NCBI GenBank assembly: GCA_038523965.1
Contig: JBCBIX010000002.1
Span: 1-64,000 of the forward strand
Length of the DNA stretch: 64,000 nucleotides
Source of the DNA: JAJRXG01 sp038523965
Lineage (GTDB): Bacteria; Bacteroidota; Bacteroidia; Chitinophagales; Saprospiraceae
Reading direction: 5' to 3'
The notes under the pieces are model-generated. The model was not told the origin of the DNA. It did not search any database and saw only the letters and a list, made by a program, of their open reading frames with translations. Position 1 is the stretch's first letter; every line of letters starts with the position of its first letter. This document shows positions 25,741 through 34,167 of this stretch, one piece after another. The translations under genes and the position numbers were made by a program.

Positions 25741-25804
25741 CCTTTGAAAGAGTAGAATAGCGCCCTCGACAATAAGAGTTGGCACACGGCGGTTCAGTAC
25801 TCCG

Positions 25805-27517
25805 ATGATGCCAAAACGTCAATCTGTAACCCATTCACTTAGACATTTCATTGTCTCATTGATAATGATTGTTGTGTTTTGTGTCGAGGGATATTCACAG
25901 GGTAACACATATCGTGTAAGACTCCAACTAACTACCGTTGATACTGTAGAGCGAGTAGCATGCTATCATGTAGAGATCGCGAATGCTGGCACCGCTGAGT
26001 GGATCATAGGTACTTATAATTTGGGGCTGTTTTACGATGCCAATGTTGCCTGCTATCGGTCAGATCGCATCATAGCTGATGACATTGTGTATGCTCATTC
26101 GGTGCGTTCGCAGATCACGTCTACCACCTTAACGAATTTACCTTATCGAGACTCCTTGGGGTTCCTACGCATTGGGTTATCACCAGAGGATCAACCTGCG
26201 GACTTGGATTCGCTACGCATTCTCTTGGATACCCTTGGGACGTGGGTCCCTACGATTGAGATTTGCTTCGATCTTAAAATAGATGACATCACTTCTCCTG
26301 AGACTTGCTTATCTGCTGAGTTCGTCACAGATGAGATAGGCGCGCCGCTGATGATCCCAGAGAATATCATGCAGGAGTGGGCAGGGGCATTCGTGCTTAT
26401 AGATGTAGTCGTCGATGAGTTGATCCCGCTAACTCCGGATCGAATGAGAAACGCCTGCTTTGTTCTTGAGGAAGATGACATGGAGCTCTGCGGTGACGGC
26501 ATTGACAACGATGACGATGGACTTATAGACTGTATGGATACGGATGGTTGTGGTCCTGGTGTTCCTAATATTGCCGTTCGACTACCTACTTGTGCAGATT
26601 CGCTTGGGGGCTTCACGATCAGAAGTAATGTGGCTGGACCACTGGAGTATAGTATAGATGGTGGTCTGACGTTTGGTCCTGATAGTGTGTACAATGAGCT
26701 CAAGGCCGGGACCTACCAGGTAGTGATTCAGAGAGATGGTATTGTGGATTGTGCTTTCGCTACTCCAGTGACATTAATACGTCCTGACTGCAGTGAAATA
26801 GATGCTGATGCGTGTTCCAATGGGATCGACGACGATGGTGACGGACTGATCGATTGTGCAGATCCAGGTTGCCAGCCCTTCATCGATGAAGCGATAGCTA
26901 TGCTCCCTACATGTGATGATCCTTCACGAGGTTCCATAGCGATCTCCTCATCTTACATGGATCTCGAGATTAGCCTCGATAGAGGCCAAACCTTTACTGA
27001 AGATCTGTTTTTTGACAGCCTTCGGGTTGGAAGCTATGACAGCCTAATACTCCGAAATTCACTTACTTCCTGTATGGTCACGGTAGCGATTGACCTTGAG
27101 ATCATGAGTCCAGATGACTGTCCTTTGCCAGCGGAGATATGTAACAATGGAGAAGATGATGACGGAGACGGGCTCATAGATTGTGACGATCCTGAATGTC
27201 TGTCCGAATCCAACTGCCGATTAGGAGACCTGTTTTATGTCCCGAATGTAATCTCTCCTTCTTCTGTAATGAACGGAAGGTTTGAGATCCAAACTCCATT
27301 TGGTGATCGACTCTTTATCGATCGTTTGGAGATCTTCGATCGCTGGGGGAATGCAGTCCATACACGAATGAATACTACGACAGATGATGCAGAACATGGT
27401 TGGGAAGGACTAAACAGGGGACAACCTGTAGAAGTGGGTGTCTATGTCTACGTATTGACCTTGTCACTGGACGGTGGAACGAGAACATTCACGGGAGATC
27501 TAACTGTGGTTCGATAG
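25805..27517 (+). CDS. T9SS cargo protein with SprB-like and Ca-loop repeats, type B sorting domain
   Basis: 570 residues: signal peptide (residues about 15-32), a beta-rich N-terminal domain to about 220, then alternating modules. Three Asp-rich loops of the form CxNGIDDDGDGLIDC begin at Cys229, Cys337 and Cys446, a spacing of 108-109 residues, and resemble thrombospondin type 3/DxDxDG calcium loops. Between them lie two SprB-repeat-like units (LEYSIDGGLTFGPDS...AGTYQVVIQ and LEISLDRGQTF...VGSYDSLIL). The end (FGDRLFIDRLEIFDRWGNAV...GVYVYVLTL) is the gliding-motility-associated, type B T9SS signal. It should be exported and bound at the cell surface, perhaps as an adhesin. Confidence 0.85.
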   Translation: MMPKRQSVTHSLRHFIVSLIMIVVFCVEGYSQGNTYRVRLQLTTVDTVERVACYHVEIANAGTAEWIIGTYNLGLFYDANVACYRSDRIIADDIVYAHSVRSQITSTTLTNLPYRDSLGFLRIGLSPEDQPADLDSLRILLDTLGTWVPTIEICFDLKIDDITSPETCLSAEFVTDEIGAPLMIPENIMQEWAGAFVLIDVVVDELIPLTPDRMRNACFVLEEDDMELCGDGIDNDDDGLIDCMDTDGCGPGVPNIAVRLPTCADSLGGFTIRSNVAGPLEYSIDGGLTFGPDSVYNELKAGTYQVVIQRDGIVDCAFATPVTLIRPDCSEIDADACSNGIDDDGDGLIDCADPGCQPFIDEAIAMLPTCDDPSRGSIAISSSYMDLEISLDRGQTFTEDLFFDSLRVGSYDSLILRNSLTSCMVTVAIDLEIMSPDDCPLPAEICNNGEDDDGDGLIDCDDPECLSESNCRLGDLFYVPNVISPSSVMNGRFEIQTPFGDRLFIDRLEIFDRWGNAVHTRMNTTTDDAEHGWEGLNRGQPVEVGVYVYVLTLSLDGGTRTFTGDLTVVR

Positions 27518-27579
27518 AGGGGTAACCATGGGATAATGTCTGCGTGGCATAGGGATGTTGGCGAAGGATTTATCTTGTC

Positions 27580-30500
27580 ATGTATATGTCAATCATGAAG
27601 TACTTCTATGTCGTTGTCTTAGTCATCAGCTTTGGAATGGATCTCAAGGCACAGACAGAGTGGGTCAGCGAATTTGGCGCAGACATTAATACAGTGGATG
27701 TAGCAGTCATGCCCCCAGTAAATCGTGATAAGCTTCTGGCGAAGACGAGATCCGTCCTTGAGGACAATGGTCCAATCCAATTTGCAAAACCGATCTCGTA
27801 TCGTCTCAATAAGGATGTGAATGGCACCTGGGAGTCTCTCCCGGATGGAAAGATGCTCTGGAGGCAGCGTATCTATAGTTCTGGAGCGTATTCGCTAAAT
27901 GTTGGATTTGATCGATTTCATCTTCCAGATGGCGCGCGCATGTACCTCTACGATCGTGCCAAGACTTACGTCATCGGTCCCATAGGCCCCGGTGATAATG
28001 AAGAACATAGGCAGTGGTGGTCTCCGATCGTGCCGGGTGACGAGTTGATTATCGAAGTACAACTAAAGTCCAATACTGCTGATGACTTAGACCTTGAGGT
28101 AAGTCAAGTCAACCATGATTTTGTAGGATTTGGTAATCTGGTGTCAGGATCGTGTAATGTGGATGTCGCCTGTGGATCAGAAGATGGTGCGGACTTAGCA
28201 CTTATCGATCGATTCAGAGATATCATCAACAGTGTTGGCATGTATACACTGAATGGTTTCGAGCAATGCAGTGGTGCATTAGCCAATACCACTCGTAACG
28301 ATTGCACCCCCTACTTCTTAACTGCTAATCACTGTGAGATTACAGCAGCTAACGCAGCGAGCGTGGTTGTTTATTGGAACTATCAAAATCCAACATGTCG
28401 TCTCCCTGGATCTGCTGCCAGTGGTGCTCCCGGAGATGGCTCACGCCTCGAATTTAATAGTGGAGCTTCTCTTGTGGCTAATTATGATCAATCGGATATG
28501 ACGCTGCTACTGTTAGATGATGACGTAGAGGCGAGCACTAATCCATTTTTTGCTGGATGGGATGTGGAGGGAGAGGTCTTTGACAGTACCCTATGCATCC
28601 ATCATCCATCGACGGAAGAAAAAAGGATCAGCTTCGACTTTGATCCATCGGTACCGTTCACAGATGGCTTCTTTATGAGAGTGACTGATTGGGATATCGG
28701 GACTACCGAAGGAGGATCGTCAGGATCTCCACTTTTCTCGATGGATAAGCGCGTTGTGGGACTACTAACTGGAGGTGATGCCGCATGCGGTAATGATCTT
28801 CAGGATGACTACGGGATGATGAAGCTTTCTTGGGAAGGTGGGCGCACACCAGAGACAAGCCTACGACCGTGGCTCGATCCAGATAATACTGGCCTCTCGA
28901 GGATTGACGGACGTTTCTGTGTAGATGTGGCGAAAGTCGATCGAAATGTACTTGCCTACTGTACACGTGAGTCACGTCTTGATTCCGTCGTCCTCAACAT
29001 CACAAGTGGCTATGCAAATGGGGCAACAGTAGAGGTCTCCACCACCGCGATTGGTATCCTACCTCGAGCAAGATCAAATCGCCTCCAGGCCGGAGTTCCA
29101 CTGACCATAGATATTGAAGTAACTGACGAATTCGAGGATGTAGAAGCTGATGTGGTCATCTCTATTATCGATGAGTTTGGTACTCAAGAAATCAATGTTG
29201 ATGTGATCGCTAATGAAGATGTTCCACCATCTCCCACGCTGCGTTTGCCACAAGATGGAGCGGGAAACATTAATTTTGACGTTGACTTTGAGTGGACGAG
29301 TCGTGGGATATCTCATCTACTTGAGGTCAGTACAGATCAGAATTTTACCCAGATTGTTCGGTCTGTTCGCGTAGAGAATACCAATCGAACATCACTTAAG
29401 TCATTCGACTCCAGGACCCTCTATTTCTGGAGAGTGAAGAGTACAAATCAATGTGGTGAGAGCTCCTTCTCCGAGATATCGCGGTTTTCTACGGGACTTA
29501 TTGAGTGCATGACTTTTGCAAGTACGGACGCTCCTATCCAGATTGGTTTGGAGGCGGCGACTTTTACCTCGCATGTTGATATTATGGAAGTTGGCTTAGT
29601 TGCCGATGTAGGAATATCGCAGTTGGTAGGCCAGCATACATGGATATCTGACTTGACCTTTATTCTTAGAAGTCCGTCTGGTACTGAGGCGAGATTAGCG
29701 GTATCTCCATGTGATGATGAGGATGATTTCCGTATCAATTTTGATGATGAGGCGGATAACGTATTGCTCCCATGCCCTCTCATCTCAAATCAATCATTCA
29801 AGCCTTTAGATGCCTTATCAGTATTTGATGGGGAACTGGCCGAAGGGCGCTGGACTCTTATCGTCGAGGACAATGCCAGATTGGATGGGGGATCACTGGA
29901 TGGATGGTCGCTCGATCTCTGCGTGAACCAGTCAGCTAATCGCACTGCGGCATTTTCTCCTTCAGTTATCGAAGTCTGTGAAAGTAGTAGACCAGATAGT
30001 ATCGTCATTGAAGGGTTCTTGGCCGGGGAGTTCGTTGGAGACGTAAGTCTGGATATCACAGATATAGAGGGAAATCAGATTGCCGCGCAGTTCAGTGAGA
30101 ATCCACTCACGAATTCCGGTTCGTACATGTTTGTGGTGACACTGATGGAGCCAGAGCAGTTGGTAGCTGGGTTGCCGCTTCTATTCATTTTCGAGGATGA
30201 CATGGAGGTGGATACGCTACAGATTCCTGTAGAGACTACAGACTTACCTGGCCCTCCACAGATCGCACAACCTCCGTCTGATGCAGTAGGAGTAGAGCTT
30301 CGCACTTTTTTCGAGTGGGATCGGATGCTCGGAATTACTGATTATAGACTTGTCCTGGCAGAAGATGAGGACCTTGCGTCTGTCCTTTTGGATACTACAA
30401 TTACATCTTCTTCCCTCACACTCCCATTTAAGCTGGATACTGATCAACAGTACTTCTGGCAGGTGACCTCTATTGGATCTTGTGGTGCTTCACCAGCTGT

Positions 30501-30792
30501 GACTAACACCTTTCGTACTGACTTCACTGATGCGACTATAGATCTGACATTAAGAGAGGTGGAGGTGTTTCCCAATCCATTTGATAATACACTACGTATC
30601 GTTCGTCCGATCTCCTTAGCTGGAGAATCAGTTCGTCTGGAGATCATAGATCCCTTGGGTCATTTAGTCACTCAGGTCGAACTGGACAGCGAAGTGACCT
30701 CTCTCAGGACGTCAACATTTCCTGCTGGAGTGCACTTTGCAAGATTGGTCAGTCCGAGAGGTATCTATGTATTTTCGTTGATCAAGTCTTAA
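27580..30792 (+). CDS. secreted trypsin-like (lysyl endopeptidase-type) protease with P-domain and T9SS type A tail
   Basis: 1070 residues with a signal peptide (KYFYVVVLVISFGMDLKAQ). An N-terminal propeptide-like domain (about 30-185) precedes a serine protease domain (about 190-440) with His251 in TANHC, Asp306 in QSDMTLLLL and Ser381 in GGSSGSPLF, the pattern of lysyl endopeptidase-like enzymes. Two fibronectin III-like segments (about 545-640 and 890-985) flank a proprotein-convertase P-domain (about 650-790, ILRSPSGTEARLAVSP, GRWTLIVEDNA). The end VEVFPNPFDNTLRI...GVHFARL is a type A T9SS signal. It should degrade protein outside the cell. It lies 62 bases after another T9SS cargo gene. 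Confidence 0.9.
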   Translation: MYMSIMKYFYVVVLVISFGMDLKAQTEWVSEFGADINTVDVAVMPPVNRDKLLAKTRSVLEDNGPIQFAKPISYRLNKDVNGTWESLPDGKMLWRQRIYSSGAYSLNVGFDRFHLPDGARMYLYDRAKTYVIGPIGPGDNEEHRQWWSPIVPGDELIIEVQLKSNTADDLDLEVSQVNHDFVGFGNLVSGSCNVDVACGSEDGADLALIDRFRDIINSVGMYTLNGFEQCSGALANTTRNDCTPYFLTANHCEITAANAASVVVYWNYQNPTCRLPGSAASGAPGDGSRLEFNSGASLVANYDQSDMTLLLLDDDVEASTNPFFAGWDVEGEVFDSTLCIHHPSTEEKRISFDFDPSVPFTDGFFMRVTDWDIGTTEGGSSGSPLFSMDKRVVGLLTGGDAACGNDLQDDYGMMKLSWEGGRTPETSLRPWLDPDNTGLSRIDGRFCVDVAKVDRNVLAYCTRESRLDSVVLNITSGYANGATVEVSTTAIGILPRARSNRLQAGVPLTIDIEVTDEFEDVEADVVISIIDEFGTQEINVDVIANEDVPPSPTLRLPQDGAGNINFDVDFEWTSRGISHLLEVSTDQNFTQIVRSVRVENTNRTSLKSFDSRTLYFWRVKSTNQCGESSFSEISRFSTGLIECMTFASTDAPIQIGLEAATFTSHVDIMEVGLVADVGISQLVGQHTWISDLTFILRSPSGTEARLAVSPCDDEDDFRINFDDEADNVLLPCPLISNQSFKPLDALSVFDGELAEGRWTLIVEDNARLDGGSLDGWSLDLCVNQSANRTAAFSPSVIEVCESSRPDSIVIEGFLAGEFVGDVSLDITDIEGNQIAAQFSENPLTNSGSYMFVVTLMEPEQLVAGLPLLFIFEDDMEVDTLQIPVETTDLPGPPQIAQPPSDAVGVELRTFFEWDRMLGITDYRLVLAEDEDLASVLLDTTITSSSLTLPFKLDTDQQYFWQVTSIGSCGASPAVTNTFRTDFTDATIDLTLREVEVFPNPFDNTLRIVRPISLAGESVRLEIIDPLGHLVTQVELDSEVTSLRTSTFPAGVHFARLVSPRGIYVFSLIKS

Positions 30793-30798
30793 TACCGG

Positions 30799-32268
30799 TT
30801 GTCTTTACTCCGCCAATTAGCTGGCCAGACGGTCATATATGGTATTGGGCAATTGGTCCCGAGAATCATTCTCTATATTATCTCAGGGACCTATCTGACT
30901 TATCGGTTAGCTTCTAAAGGCGAGTACGCCATCTACCTCGACCTGTACGCCTATGCGACTGTCTTGATAGTGTTCTTCTCGTATCGTATGGATACCGCCT
31001 TGTTCAGATTCGGAAGTCGCCCGGAGGAATTGGATCGAGTTTACCGCACTGCTTTCTTACCGATGATCCTGACGTCTATGATCTTAGTAGGTGGCGCGTG
31101 GGTATTCTCAGAGCAGTTGGCTGAGTTACTCACATACCCTGGTCAAGGCTACTATGTCAGGTGGTTTAGCTGGATCATTGCATTTGATGTGCTGGCGTTG
31201 CTGCCATATGCTAAACTTCGCCTCCAGGGCATGGCCTCGACATTCGTCTCATTCAAGTTGTTGAATGTTCTTCTGACGGTCACATTGATACTCTTCTTTT
31301 TAGAAGGTGTTCCACGGATGGGATTAGCTAAAGAGTTGAGCGCCTTATTCCCATATGTTAGCTCCGAAGTCGACTATGTATTCGTTAGTAACCTCATCGT
31401 TAGCCTGATTGTCATGGTAGGTCTGGTACTAAATCAGCGTCTTTCTTCATGGGATATCGACTGGGACCTTTGGCGAAAGATGATATCCTATTCATGGCCG
31501 CTGATCATCGTCGGAATGGCTGGGAGTATCAATCAGTTTTTTGGAGTGCCGCTGCAGAAATGGTTTTTAGGCGCATCCTTCGAAGCGAACAAGGATGAGG
31601 CTGCAGTCTACGGAGCAGTACAAAAGATACCAGTCTTGTTGGCTCTTTTGACAACGGCGTATAACTATGCAGCTGAGCCCTTCTTCTTTAAGAATGCGGA
31701 TGATGCCTCATCAAAGACCCTTTATGGTGATATCGCACACTACTTCATCGTGGCCGCTGGCCTTGTGGCCTTGGGTATCCTTGTTTATGTGGACCTCTTC
31801 GCTTACTTGATAGGTCCAGCCTATAGAGAAGGTCTCTATCTCATTCCGATTCTTTTGATGGCCTATCTCTTTTTGGGATTATACTACAGTGTTTCCATCT
31901 GGTATAAGCTCAGCGATCAAACTATGTGGGGTGCGATCATCGCCTTGATCGGTGCGTCGATTACAGTTTTCGGTAGCATCGCATTGTTGCCACGAATGGG
32001 TGTGGTAGCTTCGGCTTGGATCGCTCTGATGTGCTACGTTATGATGGTCATACTGGCCATGACCATAGGTCGTAAGTATTACCCGATTAACTATCCGCTG
32101 TTCAGAATGCTACGTCAACTTGGATTCATTTTGGTCTTGATGGTGTCCGCAGTCGTCATCGGAGGATGGACCTACTGGGCACGAATAGGCATTGGAACGC
32201 TGATCCTAATTACGTACTGCTTAGTAAGTTGGCTATGGGATGGAGACAGATTGAGATCCTATCTATAG
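30799..32268 (+). CDS. Wzx-type polysaccharide/lipid flippase (MATE/MVF superfamily)
   Basis: 489 residues with about 12-14 hydrophobic helices throughout. The beginning SLLRQLAGQTVIYGIGQLVP is typical for oligosaccharide flippases, and the pattern YFLAPEFF-like loop (NYAAEPFFFKNADD) and central WPLIIVGMAGSINQF fit PST/Wzx proteins of the phylum. The start is TTG at 30799, six bases after the protease stop. It would move an undecaprenol-linked oligosaccharide across the inner membrane. No sugar-polymer gene cluster is adjacent. Its 3' end overlaps the convergent DUF6702 gene by six bases. Confidence 0.85.
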   Translation: MSLLRQLAGQTVIYGIGQLVPRIILYIISGTYLTYRLASKGEYAIYLDLYAYATVLIVFFSYRMDTALFRFGSRPEELDRVYRTAFLPMILTSMILVGGAWVFSEQLAELLTYPGQGYYVRWFSWIIAFDVLALLPYAKLRLQGMASTFVSFKLLNVLLTVTLILFFLEGVPRMGLAKELSALFPYVSSEVDYVFVSNLIVSLIVMVGLVLNQRLSSWDIDWDLWRKMISYSWPLIIVGMAGSINQFFGVPLQKWFLGASFEANKDEAAVYGAVQKIPVLLALLTTAYNYAAEPFFFKNADDASSKTLYGDIAHYFIVAAGLVALGILVYVDLFAYLIGPAYREGLYLIPILLMAYLFLGLYYSVSIWYKLSDQTMWGAIIALIGASITVFGSIALLPRMGVVASAWIALMCYVMMVILAMTIGRKYYPINYPLFRMLRQLGFILVLMVSAVVIGGWTYWARIGIGTLILITYCLVSWLWDGDRLRSYL

Positions 32269-32742
32269 ATTGATATGTGCTTCTTGGACCATTCCATTGA
32301 GTGCCTTATTCTTCCTTCCGTTGTCTGTGATGACTTTCACAATGTTGGCTTGGTCATCGAACACATCAGTCAGAAAAGTCGAGCGAAAATGGACAGTTGT
32401 AATCTCTGAATTGATATCTATCGGAGCTGTCATTGTAATCCAAACAGCCTCTGGATTTGCATCTATGGAGAGAATGACAAGGTCGATTTCCTTGTCATTG
32501 AGAGTAAGTTCCATACTGCGATTGACATACTTGCTAATCATTTGATCAGCACTGGTATATTCTCTTGGAAGCTCAGTACCCGGCGTTAATCCCACAGCTG
32601 TCTGAAGGTCATCTAAGTAGGTCTTGAGGACAACTTCAACTGTCGCATCGTCACGAAGATCAATGTCAGTGACACTTACATGAATGTCATGATCCGCAAT
32701 CGCTATCGAACCCCAGAAAACTATTAAAAGAGTCCAAATCAT
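32263..32742 (-). CDS. DUF6702 family exported protein
   Basis: 159 residues with a short signal peptide (IWTLLIVFWGSIAIA) followed by HDIHVSVTDIDLRDDATVEV and KTYLDDLQTAVG, the marks of DUF6702, a Bacteroidota periplasmic family with a beta-sandwich-like pattern and no known role. It starts one base after the stop of the asparagine-synthetase-B-like gene, so the two form a pair. In other members of the phylum these proteins often sit next to peptidases or membrane proteins, which gives no clear function. Confidence 0.75.
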   Translation of the reverse strand: MIWTLLIVFWGSIAIADHDIHVSVTDIDLRDDATVEVVLKTYLDDLQTAVGLTPGTELPREYTSADQMISKYVNRSMELTLNDKEIDLVILSIDANPEAVWITMTAPIDINSEITTVHFRSTFLTDVFDDQANIVKVITDNGRKNKALNGMVQEAHINL

Positions 32743-32743
32743 C

Positions 32744-34027
32744 TTATGTCTTCCTCTTTTTCTTCTTCGCGGCAGGGAAGAGGATGTTGTTCAAAATCAG
32801 TCGATAGCCCGGTGATCTGGGATGCAGATTAAGGTCCGTCTCTGGATCATTCACGTAGTGGCGATAGTCCTCCGGATCATGACCACCAAAAAACGTCCAT
32901 GTTCCATATCCATAGGTTCCATGGATGTATCGCGCCTCTTTGGCAGCTTTGTTTTCGCCCAGAATGAGGACGTTGGACTTGATAGTTCTTTCGTCGTAGG
33001 CAGTCGTTTGACCCATGAAGCCCTTGATCGTACGAGTATGATTTTGCGTTAGCATGGTGGGTACGACATCTGACTTCGCAGAGAAGTCAAACAGTGTAAA
33101 GTAGTCTGTCTCTGGAGTCACTTTTCGCTTGCGCTGATCCATGTCAATGGATGAGTATTCATACTCCATCGGGTTCGTCACCAATTTGAAGTCCTTGAAG
33201 GCAAAGGTCTTGCTGTAATCGAGTTTTTCTTGTGCATTCGGATCGGCAGCATCACCATCATAAATCTGTGCGCAGATGTCCTGTCCTTCGGCTGCCAAAG
33301 CAATATCATAGGTATCTGTCGCACTGCACATCGCAAACATGAAACCACCTCCTTCTACATAATCTCTGATGCTTTTGACCACCGCTAACTTGAGTCGTGA
33401 GACTTTTGGAAAGCCAAGATTAGTAGCCAGCTCTTCCATCCGCCGCTGGTTCTCCTGATACCATAGATGGGTGTGATAGCTGCGATAGAATTTCCCATAC
33501 TGACCGGTGAAATCTTCATGGTGGAGATGTAGCCAGTCATATTCGGCCAACTTGCCTTCCAACACTTCTCGATCATAAATGACTTCATAAGGAATCTCAG
33601 CATAGGTGAGGACCATGGTGACAGCATCATCCCAGGGTTGGATTTTTTCGCCGCGTTGGTTGAAGTCAGGGGTGTATACCGCAATCTTGGGGGCTTTCTC
33701 CAGCTTGATTACATCTTGGTTTAATTCAGGATTAGCGATTCTCTCTCTGATAGAGGCGAACTGCGCATTTGGGATGACCCGATAGGTGATGTTGCGCACT
33801 TTACATTCATTCTCGAGTGTAGGTGTATGCTCGAATGCGAAGCTGCCTCCTTCATAATTAAGCAACCAGTAGGCTTCTAAGCCTAAGTCAAGAACGTAGT
33901 AGGTTAGTCCATAGGCTTTCAGATGAGATCGTTGCTGTTCGGCATCCATTGGGATTAGGATGTAAGTGGCGCGGGCCTGAAAGCTCATGAGGAGCATGGT
34001 TAGGACAACCAAAAATCGATGCATCAT
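32744..34027 (-). CDS. exported protein of the Bacteroidota family usually named asparagine synthetase B
   Basis: 427 residues. Signal peptide (MMHRFLVVLTMLLMSFQARA) then YILIPMDAEQQRSHLKAYGL, WLLNYEGGSF, DDAVTMVLTYAEIPYE, DWLHLHHEDFTGQYGKFY, GGGFMFAMCSATDTYDIAL and FFGGHDPEDYRH. These segments define a phylum-wide family that databases call asparagine synthetase B, yet there is no N-terminal Cys nucleophile, no PP-loop ATP site, and the protein is exported. The name therefore seems unsupported. The GGFMFAMCSATD segment and following GHDPEDY recall class I amidotransferase-like or Rossmann-like folds, which is inference. It is coupled to DUF6702 downstream. Confidence 0.8.
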   Translation of the reverse strand: MMHRFLVVLTMLLMSFQARATYILIPMDAEQQRSHLKAYGLTYYVLDLGLEAYWLLNYEGGSFAFEHTPTLENECKVRNITYRVIPNAQFASIRERIANPELNQDVIKLEKAPKIAVYTPDFNQRGEKIQPWDDAVTMVLTYAEIPYEVIYDREVLEGKLAEYDWLHLHHEDFTGQYGKFYRSYHTHLWYQENQRRMEELATNLGFPKVSRLKLAVVKSIRDYVEGGGFMFAMCSATDTYDIALAAEGQDICAQIYDGDAADPNAQEKLDYSKTFAFKDFKLVTNPMEYEYSSIDMDQRKRKVTPETDYFTLFDFSAKSDVVPTMLTQNHTRTIKGFMGQTTAYDERTIKSNVLILGENKAAKEARYIHGTYGYGTWTFFGGHDPEDYRHYVNDPETDLNLHPRSPGYRLILNNILFPAAKKKKRKT

Positions 34028-34167
34028 AAGTCTTTCATTAATGGTGATCTCTCAACGCCGAACACACTGAGAACAACCGTTATACAAAGATTAAAGATCA
34101 TCTACCGCTTATAAAAAAGTCATCTTTGCCGTCTCTTTAACGCTCAATTAAGTGATCCAAGACGTAG

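Noticed and set aside
26191..26703. 170-codon minus-strand frame opposite the type B T9SS cargo gene
   Set aside because: Ser-rich, without motifs, and fully inside a gene with clear domains.
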